Below are positions 16,688 to 25,108 of a DNA stretch of 42,249 nucleotides, piece after piece; the first letter of the stretch is position 1, and every line of letters begins with the position of its first letter. The notes under the pieces were generated by a model. The model was given only the letters and a program-made list of their open reading frames with translations, was not told the DNA's origin and did not search any database. The stretch is from a virus: positions 1 to 42,249 of IMG/VR virus record IMGVR_UViG_3300027996_000002. The stretch is one strand, 5' to 3'. Made by a program: the position numbers and the translations under genes.

Positions 16688-16883
16688 CTTCGCTCCTTTG
16701 GTCTATCGCAGCTTGCAATAGATCGATTGTTTCGTTTAGTTGTATTAATGATCCTTCTCTACACAGTGTAGAGATAGCTGATTCATGTCCTGTGCTACGT
16801 AATTCAGGTTGTGGCACAGAGGTTCCTCCGCCCCAATCTGAACTACTAGATAAACTAGGGCTTGCGTCTGCTGTTTCACTCAT
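16410..16883 (-). CDS. Polar protein overprinting the neighbouring gene
   Basis: A 157-residue ORF from ATG 16883, which has a perfect GGAGGTAATA site. The first 65 residues are Ser/Thr-rich followed by an amphipathic LIQLNETIDLLQAAIDQ helix. The last 91 residues are very polar (Glu, Asp, Arg, Gly) and share the DNA of the 120-residue gene in a different frame. The stop TGA overlaps the VRR-NUC TTG start as TTGA, which suggests coupling and therefore real translation. The frame is also open upstream to GTG 16988 inside the polymerase gene. Function unknown. Confidence 0.5.
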   Translation of the reverse strand: MSETADASPSLSSSSDWGGGTSVPQPELRSTGHESAISTLCREGSLIQLNETIDLLQAAIDQRSEDGNRDRGQESEQTGELHSGSDIPRQDARDERLHQDEPNGDSELRIRRDVHQLSPEVLVGEDDAGGGGVSDNSEERRDRPTPSEGGELRRETR

Positions 16884-16969
16884 TATTACCTCCATCGCTG
16901 ATGTCCCGTAAAGGGCAGCGTCCATAAAATGATCGTCCATACTTCTACTCATTTGTTCTGTTACTGCTG

Positions 16970-18745
16970 TTAGTGCGTCTCTGACCACGTAGCACCTTCC
17001 TTCGCCTCACCTTCAAGAGGACACTTGTAATCAAAGTTGATTCCTGCTTGAGCTATTGCCCACTCCGAGATTTGTTTGAAGTCTTCTTTATAGGAATCTC
17101 GCACCATGTTCTGCGTCTCATCGTGAGAATGTAGTACAGGGTAAGCGAGGTAGTCACCTTGCATATAATCGCGCCAATTAAGATCATCACCTATCACCTT
17201 TTTCCATTGGAGGACTGTTGCTTCTTTCATGATAACAGCCCCCGCTCCCTGAAGCAAGGTGTTAAGTGCGCGATGCTCGGACCTAACGTACAAGCGTCTC
17301 CCATCTAACCCTATTAAGTATCCTCGGTTCTTTCCTACAGCTTTCACTTGATCAATCACCATCTTAAGTGCAGGTAACTTGATCATAAACTGTGCCCTTA
17401 ACCCCGCACCTAGGGATTTCTTTTTCTCGAATCGTGAATCGGGGGCAACAATGGACCCCAGTTTCGCATCTCCGGCACCGTAGTTGTGGGCATAAATAAA
17501 CGTCTTGGCGTTATCTCTTGTAGGCAACCCCGCAGCAGTTTGGTTCTCCTTATGAATGTCACCTTCGAGTATGGTTCGGACGTATTTGCCGCCATCGTAT
17601 GGAGACATATAATGCCCGAGATTGCGAAGCTCAAGCCCAGCAGCATCACAGCCAACCAGTACAAATCCTGTCTCAGCTTTAAATAATGCTCTACATTCAG
17701 AGCCTCGGTATGATGTAACTCTTGGCACCTGAGAAAGGTTAGGATTGCTGTGAGTGCACCGACCAGTGACAGCCCCATTATGATTAATCCTCCCATACAA
17801 TCTTCCTCCTTCGATCTTCTTTAACCAGGCTTTATCGCCTGATATTAACTGTCCACTTAACTTCTTAGCGTCGAAGTAGTTAGCAAGTATCGGCGCTTCG
17901 GGGTACGGGAGTTGACGTAGGATTTCACCTGTTAGTTTGGGGTTCTTCTTCTCTGTAAATTCAACAGGTGCCCAACCGTACTCGCTCTTAAGGAACTTAA
18001 TCACCTGTGGTCTTGACCCTAGGTTGAATGGTTTCTCTTTAACGATGGTCACTCCTTTCTGATACCCGTACCGTGAGTTGTTTGCCTTTGGTGTGAAGGG
18101 TGTACGGTGCGGGAGTATGGTCTTCCGTAGTTTTCCATCGAAGGTTTCCATGTCTGCTTCAAGTTCTTGCGCCAGTTTACAGGCTGCTTCTTCGTCGAAC
18201 GGTACACCCATAGCCATCTGCCAGTCGAGTATCTTAGAGAACTCATGCTCCAACTGATAACACTCTTCAGGGTAAGACTCCTTGAGGAGTTCAATAAGTG
18301 CCCGCCGAGCGACTGCTGTATCTTGGCAACAATAAGCTCCCATCTCGTCGTTGTAGACTTCCCATCCTCCATTGTAATCTCCTTTAGGAAACTTTAAAGT
18401 TATACCCCATGACTGGAGACTGTGTTGCATCCGTTGATGTACCCTCTGTAGTCGAGACATGACGATGGTATCCCGTACCACGCCTCGGGGTTCTAGTTCA
18501 GGGTGCAGCTTCCTAATTAAAGGGATGTCGTAGCCTTGGATGTTGTGCCCTACTACAATAGGAGCTTCCTTCAAAGCTTCAAGAGCTTCTAGAATTGAGT
18601 TCCCTGTAAAGAGAGTAGGACTGTTGCGAGCAATGGTGTCAATGCTAATACAATGAATCCTAGTAGCTTCACGAAGAAGACCATTAGCTTCCAGGTCGAA
18701 GATAAGCGCGTCGTCATAGTTCAGCTTCAGGGGTTTCGTACTCAC
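16970..18745 (-). CDS. Family A DNA polymerase (T7 gp5-like) with 3'-5' exonuclease
   Basis: A 591-residue replicative polymerase. The exonuclease domain shows FDLEANGL (about residues 16-23), VGHNIQGYD and CQDTAVARR (ExoI-III), so proofreading residues are present. The polymerase domain shows motif A GCDAAGLELRN (about 365-375), motif B from Arg to AKTFIYAHNYGAG (about 410-425; Tyr at the dNTP-discriminating position as in T7 polymerase) and motif C HSHDE (about 542-546). No 5'-3' exonuclease domain, like T7. The start is GTG 18745 with GGAGGTAATAC upstream, overlapping the previous gene by 32 nt. It acts with the primase-helicase and putative SSB encoded upstream. Confidence 0.95.
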   Translation of the reverse strand: MSTKPLKLNYDDALIFDLEANGLLREATRIHCISIDTIARNSPTLFTGNSILEALEALKEAPIVVGHNIQGYDIPLIRKLHPELEPRGVVRDTIVMSRLQRVHQRMQHSLQSWGITLKFPKGDYNGGWEVYNDEMGAYCCQDTAVARRALIELLKESYPEECYQLEHEFSKILDWQMAMGVPFDEEAACKLAQELEADMETFDGKLRKTILPHRTPFTPKANNSRYGYQKGVTIVKEKPFNLGSRPQVIKFLKSEYGWAPVEFTEKKNPKLTGEILRQLPYPEAPILANYFDAKKLSGQLISGDKAWLKKIEGGRLYGRINHNGAVTGRCTHSNPNLSQVPRVTSYRGSECRALFKAETGFVLVGCDAAGLELRNLGHYMSPYDGGKYVRTILEGDIHKENQTAAGLPTRDNAKTFIYAHNYGAGDAKLGSIVAPDSRFEKKKSLGAGLRAQFMIKLPALKMVIDQVKAVGKNRGYLIGLDGRRLYVRSEHRALNTLLQGAGAVIMKEATVLQWKKVIGDDLNWRDYMQGDYLAYPVLHSHDETQNMVRDSYKEDFKQISEWAIAQAGINFDYKCPLEGEAKEGATWSETH

Positions 18746-19007
18746 GTATTACCTCCAAAGATTTGATCTGCTCAACGGCTGATGTTTTAATATGACATTC
18801 TTCTGGTGGGTACAAGGTTTCCCCGAAGACATTAGGTTCCGCTACGATGGTTACTCTTATCCGCATCGGGGTGCCCTCTGGTGTAACGAAATCCATCTTC
18901 GTTACGTTCATATACCTCTTAGTTTTGTGTTTGATTACTTGGTTAACAGCATCGGCATACTGTTCAATAGCTCCTTCCTCGAAGCTAACGTGTACGGTCT
19001 TTTCCAT
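18714..19007 (-). CDS. Hypothetical protein upstream of DNA polymerase
   Basis: A 97-residue acidic alpha/beta protein from ATG 19007, chosen over GTG 19013 because GAGGGAG is then six bases away. It has a central strand pair (RIRVTIVAE) and Pro-Pro-Glu-Glu-Cys, with no recognised motif. It overlaps the polymerase start by 32 nt and is probably coupled to it. A polymerase accessory role is possible but rests only on adjacency. Confidence 0.6.
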   Translation of the reverse strand: MEKTVHVSFEEGAIEQYADAVNQVIKHKTKRYMNVTKMDFVTPEGTPMRIRVTIVAEPNVFGETLYPPEECHIKTSAVEQIKSLEVIREYETPEAEL

Positions 19008-19024
19008 TCTCACTCCCTCGATAA

Positions 19025-19080
19025 ATCAGGCACCCTGAGAGACAAGTACAGGGCACCTGATTATACTGCTTATGCAGTAT
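19025..19080 (-). promoter_or_regulatory. Two adjacent RNA hairpins in the early operon
   Basis: The palindrome ATACTGC-TTAT-GCAGTAT (19063-19080) touches the stop codon of the putative SSB gene. Immediately beyond it, 19025-19061 forms an interrupted stem (ATCAGG..CCCTG with CAGGG..CCTGAT, CA/CA mismatch inside). Neither is followed by a strong U-run on the minus strand. They could be a partial terminator, an RNase III site or an mRNA 3'-end stabiliser that sets the SSB-to-polymerase ratio. Confidence 0.5.
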
Positions 19081-19796
19081 TAGAATTGCGGTTTAGTTTC
19101 TTCAGCAGCAGCGGCATCTTCAGCATGTGCTGTGGCTGCTCCACCAATGATCTGCTTGTACCACTTAAGACACTCGGCGATCTCACCTTGAGATGTAGCC
19201 CGAGAAACGTCAGTAGCAAGGACAGCAAATGTACCCTTATCGTTGGACACTTTACTCCCTGCTAGGAACATAGACTTAGCACATGGTACTAGGTTGTCTG
19301 CTCTGTTCTTGACGTACATCTGTGCAGCTAGGTTCCTACCTGTCTTGAGAGATGTTGACTTGAACTGGATGACGTAAGGGATCGAGGGATCACTAGTCAG
19401 TAGTGAGTAGAAGTTAAACGACTTCTCGTTCTTCCACTCAGCTCCATCTTTTGTTTCTTCCCATGACTTGTTCTCGTTGGCTGCTGTCACTGGTTCAACG
19501 TGGTCGAAGAAGTAACGGTTGCCATCTTTCTTAGATACAATCCACAGTTTGTCGAGATGGAATGGGATGAACTCGATAGGCTTGTCTTCGATGTGACCGA
19601 TAACCTCTGAGGTCATGCTGTCAACGAAGTCTCCTAGCTTAGCTTTACCGTCTGTTACCAGTTTAGATAGCCCTTGCATGACTAGGATTTTAGGCATGAT
19701 GATGTCTTGTGAGGACAGTGGGCTTGCACCGAATGAGTCGAGGTCGATAGCCTCTCCTACTTCTCCTTCACTGCGGTCAATGATTTCTTTTTCCAT
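19080..19796 (-). CDS. Putative single-stranded DNA-binding protein
   Basis: A 238-residue protein with an AAGGAGCAAG site before ATG 19796. The core has alternating strands with many aromatics (LDKLWIVSKKDGNRYFF, FNFYSLLTSDPSIPYVIQF), compatible with an OB-fold. The C-terminus is acidic and Ala-rich and ends in Phe, like the T7 gp2.5 tail that contacts polymerase and helicase. It lies upstream of the polymerase and is followed by two hairpins. The SSB call is inferred from tail and context; another replication accessory protein is possible. Confidence 0.45.
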   Translation of the reverse strand: MEKEIIDRSEGEVGEAIDLDSFGASPLSSQDIIMPKILVMQGLSKLVTDGKAKLGDFVDSMTSEVIGHIEDKPIEFIPFHLDKLWIVSKKDGNRYFFDHVEPVTAANENKSWEETKDGAEWKNEKSFNFYSLLTSDPSIPYVIQFKSTSLKTGRNLAAQMYVKNRADNLVPCAKSMFLAGSKVSNDKGTFAVLATDVSRATSQGEIAECLKWYKQIIGGAATAHAEDAAAAEETKPQF

Positions 19797-19821
19797 GATT
19801 CTTGCTCCTTAATTCTGTTGG

Positions 19822-20298
19822 TTACTTCCTAACAGATAGTCCATATTCTGCTTCGGGGTTTCGTACCCCTGGAATGTTAAAGTCTGATGCTACACCGTCT
19901 TCCTTAGCCTTGGTAAACTGGTCGTTGTAGAGAGCGTTCAAGGTGTTATAGTTAATACCTAGGTAGGATAGGAATCCTTCTCTCCCAAAGTTCTCGTTAA
20001 CCCATGCGAAGAATAGTTCTTTATCTTCGTGAGCTTGAGGGGTACGTACCTTTAGTTTCTCTGTAACAGAGACAGTACCTACACCATCGACGGTGTACTT
20101 CTTCTTGTTAATACTACGTAGTAGTGAAATTAGTTTTGCTTTATGTGTCTGCCACTCAGCGTGTGCCTCGTTAGAGATAGACTTCTTTGCTTCGTAGTCT
20201 GCTTTGGCTTCTGCCATTAGCTCTACTGCTGTGTCTAAATCCTCTGTAGTTACACTAGTGTCAACAGGCTGCTCGAACATCTCAAGTTGCTCACTCAT
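19822..20298 (-). CDS. Hypothetical helical protein of the replication cluster
   Basis: A 158-residue acidic protein with AGGAGAGACT before ATG 20298. Residues about 18-70 are a long Ala/Glu/Lys-rich helix; then a short beta segment (KKYTVDGVGTVSVTEKLKVRTP) and a C-terminal helical part with FFAWVNENFGREGF. The architecture is reminiscent of phage DNA-metabolism helper proteins such as Gp157-like ones, but I cannot assign a family. It sits 25 nt upstream of the putative SSB gene and probably shares its transcript. Confidence 0.6.
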   Translation of the reverse strand: MSEQLEMFEQPVDTSVTTEDLDTAVELMAEAKADYEAKKSISNEAHAEWQTHKAKLISLLRSINKKKYTVDGVGTVSVTEKLKVRTPQAHEDKELFFAWVNENFGREGFLSYLGINYNTLNALYNDQFTKAKEDGVASDFNIPGVRNPEAEYGLSVRK

Positions 20299-20306
20299 AG
20301 TCTCTC

Positions 20307-20504
20307 CTAATAACCTAGCAAATTCTCTACCCTCTTATACAAATCAGGACAAGATTCTGTTACGTCTTTTAATTGTTTGTTTACCCTACGGATTACGGCT
20401 CTGTAAGGATGGAAGTCTATATAGTGGCATACAATTATGTATCCGTCAATCGTGCCTAGCACAAGGGACTTCGTCCATGAAACTCTAATCACTTTTATCT
20501 TCAT
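20307..20504 (-). CDS. Small basic hypothetical protein
   Basis: A 65-residue protein from ATG 20504 (GGGG six bases upstream; TTG/ATG at 20516 is a weaker alternative). Predominantly basic, with a beta-like first half (KIKVIRVSW, LGTIDGYIIVCHYI) and a helical second half. No motif recognised. The 5' end overlaps the previous gene by 20 nt. Confidence 0.5.
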   Translation of the reverse strand: MKIKVIRVSWTKSLVLGTIDGYIIVCHYIDFHPYRAVIRRVNKQLKDVTESCPDLYKRVENLLGY

Positions 20505-20700
20505 TGAATTCCCCAATCACTCCTAGTACTTCCTCTTCTAGTCGGATGTAACCATTCTTGCCCATCTCTTCCGCCCAAGATTTTATCCCTACTCTAGCGA
20601 TAGGGTCCTCAAACTCTAGTACTATACAGTTAATTTGCTTATTAGGTTCACTCACTTTAGTTACTTCATACTTTCTAAGTAGTCCTTTATCTTTACTCAT
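20485..20700 (-). CDS. Small hypothetical protein
   Basis: A 71-residue acidic alpha/beta protein. Its ATG overlaps the stop of the upstream gene as ATGA, and GGAGAACGC precedes it. It contains INCIVLEFEDP followed by a KSWAEEMGKNGYIRLEEEV segment. Not recognised. Part of a run of three tightly packed small genes downstream of the SNF2-type helicase. Confidence 0.6.
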   Translation of the reverse strand: MSKDKGLLRKYEVTKVSEPNKQINCIVLEFEDPIARVGIKSWAEEMGKNGYIRLEEEVLGVIGEFNEDKSD

Positions 20701-20921
20701 GCGTTCTCCTTATTACTTTCATCATGTCTCCTAAGTAGTATAACCCCCCGTCTAATTGCTTGGATTATGTTTCTTACTTTCTGAGGGTAGTCTAAATAAA
20801 AAGGAACAAACATTTCATTAGTAGGATTGTAGACTCGTCCCCATAACTGATACCTCTTATCAGGTCTGATGTTTAGGCATACCTCTAAGTTCTTATAAAG
20901 GAATTTCCGATAGTACCTCAT
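20697..20921 (-). CDS. Small basic hypothetical protein downstream of helicase
   Basis: A 74-residue, Arg/Lys/Tyr-rich protein whose ATG overlaps the helicase stop as ATGA, with GGAGAACGC upstream as for the next gene. Contains PDKRYQLWGRVYNPTNEMFVPF. No family recognised; DNA or RNA binding is possible from its charge. Confidence 0.55.
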   Translation of the reverse strand: MRYYRKFLYKNLEVCLNIRPDKRYQLWGRVYNPTNEMFVPFYLDYPQKVRNIIQAIRRGVILLRRHDESNKENA

Positions 20922-22399
20922 GCGTTCTCCTTCACGAAGTCAATCACCCTCTTCGATACATCCTGCTTCATGGTAAGGGCGTCAAGTACTGCCTCGTCGA
21001 TTGTATCTCTAGCGCAGAGGTCGATCTTTGTGATTCGATCATGAATCTGAGAGCCTCCTCTATGGTTTCGAGCCTCTGACTGAAGCTCATCGCCCAGACT
21101 AAAGTTCCTACTAAAGACAATGCTATAGTTAGCCGCAACCAAGTTAACTCCGATGCCCCCCGCACGCCTGTTAGCAATAATAACCCTGCAAGTAGGGTCG
21201 GTGTTAAAAGAATCCATAGCATCCTGCTTCTCCTTTAAGCTCATATCACCCGTGATATAAACGTGTTCAAGTTCTAGCGACTCACAAAGCTTACCAAGCT
21301 GTACATAGTTATTGCGAAAGCAACACCAAACAATACACTTATGCTTCCCTTCGACCACAATTTCTTCAAGCAACTCCTTAGTGACATCCAGTCTGGGGTT
21401 CTTTTCGATTGCGATCTCTTCTCCACTTTCAGTAGATACATATCCAGAACATATCTGTTGGAGTCGGAGGGCTTTTGTGACGGCAAGCTGCGCGACAACT
21501 GCTCCGCTAAGTTCTTGTCTCTTCTGCTTCTCTTGGACGAATGTAACGAAGTCACGCTTCATCTCCTCATAGTACTTACGCTGCTCTTTCCCTAGCTCAA
21601 CGTGCCTGGTTACTTTGACCAGTGGTGGTAGGTCTTTGAGTACATCCTGCTTCAGTACCCTCGTAGCTTTACGATAGATACGTTCGTGAAGTGCATCGTA
21701 CTTATCGGCTCGGGGTACAAGGGATTTGAAATGCCCTGGTTTACTGGACCACGCTGCATTTTCATCTTCCATGTAGGTGTTCTCGAACACATAATAATTA
21801 GAACCTAGGGTCTCCCCTTTGTCCATGAACCTATATGGTGCCCACACATCTTTGATTGAGTTCAGGATTAGCGTACCGCTCATCGGGAATCGGTGCTCAA
21901 CAGACTGGTAGTCCCCTAACTTAATGAGAGCCTTAGTTCTCTTGGCTCGGGGGTTCTTTATCTGATGTATCTCGTCGCCTACTATAACCTCTGGTCCCCA
22001 CTCTAAGATAAATTTAAACAAGGCATCGTTGGATAGTGTTTCGTAGTTGGTGATTACGATTTTGTTCTTGTCCATACAGCCTGTGATTTTATCTAAGCAA
22101 GCATCAGTGAATATCTTAGCCTTACCTTTACTGGATCGGTGGTACATAACCACGATGTCCTCTTCATCTATGTGAGAGTGAAGCTTGAACTCATTCTTCC
22201 AGTTAAACAGTGTGACTAATGGCGATACGATTAAGGTCCGGCGAACTCTACCTGCGGTAGCATACTTATCTCGAAGGATATTAATTATCCCTCCAGTCTT
22301 ACCCGTTCCCATCTCCCACAGCAGAGCTAGGTCCGGCATCTGCCGACTCATCTCCAGTGCTTTCAATTGATGCGGATAGGGGGGTATCTTGAACTCCAT
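20918..22399 (-). CDS. SNF2-type DEAD/DEAH box helicase
   Basis: A 493-residue superfamily 2 ATPase. Motif I is WEMGTGKT (residues 28-35), motif Ia is in TLIVSPLVTLFNWKNEF, motif II is GDEIHQIKN (about 139-147), motif III is MSGT, motif V lies in IIANRRAGGIGVNLV and motif VI is QSEARNHRGG (about 441-450). The order and the GIGVNL and Q-x-x-x-R-x-x-R signatures are SNF2-like. Phage relatives probably unwind or remodel DNA during replication or recombination. AAGGGAGTAAAG precedes ATG 22399. The upstream 102-residue gene overlaps its first 100 nt in another frame. Confidence 0.9.
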   Translation of the reverse strand: MEFKIPPYPHQLKALEMSRQMPDLALLWEMGTGKTGGIINILRDKYATAGRVRRTLIVSPLVTLFNWKNEFKLHSHIDEEDIVVMYHRSSKGKAKIFTDACLDKITGCMDKNKIVITNYETLSNDALFKFILEWGPEVIVGDEIHQIKNPRAKRTKALIKLGDYQSVEHRFPMSGTLILNSIKDVWAPYRFMDKGETLGSNYYVFENTYMEDENAAWSSKPGHFKSLVPRADKYDALHERIYRKATRVLKQDVLKDLPPLVKVTRHVELGKEQRKYYEEMKRDFVTFVQEKQKRQELSGAVVAQLAVTKALRLQQICSGYVSTESGEEIAIEKNPRLDVTKELLEEIVVEGKHKCIVWCCFRNNYVQLGKLCESLELEHVYITGDMSLKEKQDAMDSFNTDPTCRVIIANRRAGGIGVNLVAANYSIVFSRNFSLGDELQSEARNHRGGSQIHDRITKIDLCARDTIDEAVLDALTMKQDVSKRVIDFVKENA

Positions 22400-22607
22400 C
22401 TTTACTCCCTTTTAATTCTGTGGCTAGCACAGTTGGCTCTGATACGCTGTCGCTAAATAGTACCTGTAATCCTAGTACCTTTACGTTTGGTTTGGGGATC
22501 ATCAGTGCCATGCACTCTCTCCCCGCTACTTGGTGCTCGGTCATTTGTTCATGCACCTTTAATAATTCAGTGCCGATTAAACGCTCGACCCATTGTACGT
22601 CATTCAT
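22299..22607 (-). CDS. Hypothetical protein overlapping helicase start
   Basis: A 102-residue protein. ATG 22607 overlaps the primase-helicase stop as TGATG, with AGGAGGAG upstream. The first 68 residues look like a folded domain (helix, then PNVKVLGLQVLF). The last 33 are Ser/Asp/Gly-rich, apparently disordered, and share DNA with the helicase N-terminus in another frame. No family recognised. Good start signals and coupling make it a likely real gene. Confidence 0.6.
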   Translation of the reverse strand: MNDVQWVERLIGTELLKVHEQMTEHQVAGRECMALMIPKPNVKVLGLQVLFSDSVSEPTVLATELKGSKDGVQDTPLSASIESTGDESADAGPSSAVGDGNG

Positions 22608-24958
22608 CAAAACTCCTCCTCTCCCTGGGCTAGTTTGTACCCAGATAATACGCGCTTAAGTACGCCGTCTGTTCTCACTCGTTTAAATGCTTTGTTATCA
22701 TTTACAATCGACGCTACCTTTCGACCGAACCAAACTTGATTCTTAGGCTTGATGCCTTGTTGCTCGGCTGTCATTTTATACGATAGGTATAAGTCATTGA
22801 TCGTGATCCCCGTCTCGGGGGCACATGGTACGATTGCATCTTCCCACCATGAAAGGATGTCATCGTTTGCTCTACGGTAATCTTCTAATTGTTTGGTGAC
22901 TTCCTTAGATTCAGTGAAGCCCTTCTGCCGTTGGAATTTTAGCAGTGCTGGAATGATTAAGTTGTATATGCCTGACGCCTCAGCGTACAGTTTGTCACGG
23001 ATCAGGGGATCGTACCCCTCTATATCTAGACCGAACTTCTGTTTGAAGGGAACCAGTAACAGGCGACGAAACATACCGTGTGACAAATCCTTGGTAGACG
23101 GTAGCTCATTACAAGCCATAATGATTTTCGCATTATTTTTCATGGAGTAAGCATCACAGTATAGCTTCCTTGCTTGAACCTCGCCCCCTGTTACTAGTGC
23201 CTTAAAGATAGTGTTGTCCATCATTGCGTTCGTTGGTGTTTCTTCTGAGATGTTGAACAACTTACCATCTAATTGATATCTGTTTTCTAGCTTGTTAATT
23301 TCATGTCCCATACTAAGCGTACAATAGTTTCCCTTACCTGCGAGGTACTTAAGAGTGTCCATAAAAACGGATTTTCCGTTTGAGCCGTCCCCGACAAGGA
23401 TAAGACATTTCTGTCCGATAGAGGGGTCAATCCCAGATAGGGAGTAGCCCATATATTCAAGGAGGAGTTGTTGTAATCCTCGGTCGCTACTACAAACCCT
23501 GTCAAGGAACCTCTCGAACGACGGACATTTTGCATGAGGGGAATAACTAAAGGGTAGCACGTATCGAAATCCTTGTTCAAGATCATGATCTCGAAGTTCC
23601 ATGGACTGTATGTCGAGTACCCCGTTGGCGAAATTGATATACCCTTGAGGGTTAAGCCACTCTGGGTCTCTAACATGATTTCTTTGTAGCTTACCCCTAA
23701 ATTCAGAGCACATCTGATTATTGGGTTTAGGATCGAAATTTTGCTCTGCAAACTGATCGATTTTTCTGAACGCATAGTCCTCCCAGCAAGAGCCACGCCA
23801 TACATAGGTCAGGTTCCCGTCAGTCATTGAGACGAATGGATGTTCCTTGTAAAAGTGGCGCATCATATCGTCATAGTTAGGCTTGCCCTTCTTAGGCAGA
23901 CCGTCTTGTCCTAGTGTTATGTTGTAGAATCCAGTGTCTCTGGTCTTGATGTAGTCCTCTGTTTGGAGGACGATGGGGGATTTACATTTACCGTAAGACG
24001 GACACGCGGTGCATCCATCCCAAAGCGTTGATATATTGTCACAAGTTCTTGGACCTGCTGTCTTAATAGCTTGTGCAAACTTTCTATCCGTTTCTGATTC
24101 GGCATATCCTGAGTGTCCTCTACTGAATACATGAGATAGTTCTCTCCCGTTATCCAACCTTCCGATAATCGACAGCAAAGCGTACCATTGAGGCTCGGAG
24201 AGTTCTTCTGAGTTGTCTTTGCACCACTTGATGTACTCGCATCCATTTAATACTCCTTTAGTATCGGGCGGCGGGAGACGCTCAAGCATTTCATCCGACA
24301 CCTGTTCATTATATTTAACTAAGGGTATGCCTGACTTCTGAATGATATCGAAGTCAACGGGAATTATGTTTGCATTTAATACGGTGGCTTGCTTCTCTCC
24401 TTTCTTTGGCTTGATATTTTTCGTGCCTGGAAGCCGCAGTAAACGGGCAGCCGAAAAAACCGACGGGTCTGAGGAGCCGGACAGCCCTGAATTGTATAAG
24501 GCTTGGTCGAGCTTGCCCAGAATTGCTTTGTAGTATACTCGGTGTTCATCAAAGAACTGTTCATCGTGGATCGTAGAATTGGTAGCAACAAGAAATTGGA
24601 GACCGTTGCCACTACTAACAATACCCACAGAATCCGACTCGACACCCAACACTGCACATACTGGAAGTATGTAAGCGTCAAGATGCTTAAGATCGTTATC
24701 TTCGATATCGTCGATATCAAAAGGTATGATACGTTGAGTTTCAAGTACTCTCCCTCGCCTCTCAAGACAAGAGGCTGCTGTGTAATACAGGTTATACTTT
24801 TCTTCTTCTGGTATTTTATGCAGTATGGTATCTAGGTTTTTAAAGAGTTCTGGAACGGACTCGGCTCTCCAGTTATTCTCGAAGAAAGCTTCTTTCTTCT
24901 TGATTTTATTCTCTTTTTTGTCAAAATATTCACGGAGTCCTAGGATTTGAACACTCAC
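22607..24958 (-). CDS. Primase-helicase (AEP-type primase plus D5-like SF3 helicase)
   Basis: A 783-residue fused replication initiator. The N-terminal half resembles an archaeo-eukaryotic primase: FDIDDIED (Asp81-x-Asp83), SGNGLQFLV and RLLRLPGTKN. A Cys cluster (CDN, then GCTACPSYGKC) forms a likely zinc or Fe-S site in the middle. The C-terminal half is a D5/SF3 helicase with Walker A GDGSNGKS (about 519-526), a Walker B region with NISEETP, and the sensor-like IIMACNELP. It should synthesise primers and unwind DNA for the family A polymerase. Start GTG 24958 with GAGGAGGTG upstream; a sigma70-like promoter lies at 24981-25009. Confidence 0.9.
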   Translation of the reverse strand: MSVQILGLREYFDKKENKIKKKEAFFENNWRAESVPELFKNLDTILHKIPEEEKYNLYYTAASCLERRGRVLETQRIIPFDIDDIEDNDLKHLDAYILPVCAVLGVESDSVGIVSSGNGLQFLVATNSTIHDEQFFDEHRVYYKAILGKLDQALYNSGLSGSSDPSVFSAARLLRLPGTKNIKPKKGEKQATVLNANIIPVDFDIIQKSGIPLVKYNEQVSDEMLERLPPPDTKGVLNGCEYIKWCKDNSEELSEPQWYALLSIIGRLDNGRELSHVFSRGHSGYAESETDRKFAQAIKTAGPRTCDNISTLWDGCTACPSYGKCKSPIVLQTEDYIKTRDTGFYNITLGQDGLPKKGKPNYDDMMRHFYKEHPFVSMTDGNLTYVWRGSCWEDYAFRKIDQFAEQNFDPKPNNQMCSEFRGKLQRNHVRDPEWLNPQGYINFANGVLDIQSMELRDHDLEQGFRYVLPFSYSPHAKCPSFERFLDRVCSSDRGLQQLLLEYMGYSLSGIDPSIGQKCLILVGDGSNGKSVFMDTLKYLAGKGNYCTLSMGHEINKLENRYQLDGKLFNISEETPTNAMMDNTIFKALVTGGEVQARKLYCDAYSMKNNAKIIMACNELPSTKDLSHGMFRRLLLVPFKQKFGLDIEGYDPLIRDKLYAEASGIYNLIIPALLKFQRQKGFTESKEVTKQLEDYRRANDDILSWWEDAIVPCAPETGITINDLYLSYKMTAEQQGIKPKNQVWFGRKVASIVNDNKAFKRVRTDGVLKRVLSGYKLAQGEEEF

Positions 24959-24980
24959 TCACACCTCCTCGGGAATCTTT

Positions 24981-25009
24981 AGGGTAATCAATCCTTGTCT
25001 ACCTGTCAA
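24981..25009 (-). promoter_or_regulatory. Sigma70-like promoter for replication genes
   Basis: On the minus strand TTGACA (25004-25009), a 17-nt spacer and TACCCT (24981-24986) lie just upstream of the primase-helicase. The -35 is perfect and the -10 has the key T, A and final T. It follows the terminator at the end of the ubiquitin-like cassette, so replication genes likely form a separate transcription unit. Confidence 0.65.
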
Positions 25010-25055
25010 ACGCCATGTATGATTAGTCTACGGCTCACTCTCAATACCATACGGG

Positions 25056-25096
25056 AAGAGGGGTTGGTCGCTTCACAGTAACCGACCCCTCTTTTT
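25056..25096. terminator. Strong hairpin terminator at end of E1-like gene
   Basis: A 13-bp stem (25056-25068 with 25081-25093, one G-T pair) and a 12-nt loop. On the plus strand it is followed by TTTTT, an ideal intrinsic terminator. On the minus strand, the direction of the genes, the stem is followed only by a short U-run. It may act in both directions or mainly block antisense transcription into the ubiquitin-like cassette. Confidence 0.75.
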
Positions 25097-25108
25097 CTGA
25101 GTCTTAAG

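Noticed and set aside
16884-16988. Extension of the polar 157-residue protein upstream to GTG 16988
   Set aside because: The extension lies over the polymerase 3' end and has no ribosome binding site, whereas ATG 16883 has a perfect GGAGGTAATA site.
18792-19265. 157-residue plus-strand ORF across the polymerase and SSB-like genes
   Set aside because: It is antisense to two supported genes and crosses the double hairpin, has no ribosome binding site, and its Cys/Phe/Ser-rich text looks like an antisense shadow.
23287-23805. 172-residue minus-strand ORF in another frame of the primase-helicase
   Set aside because: It lies inside the region encoding Walker A and flanking motifs of a clear helicase and has no start signals.
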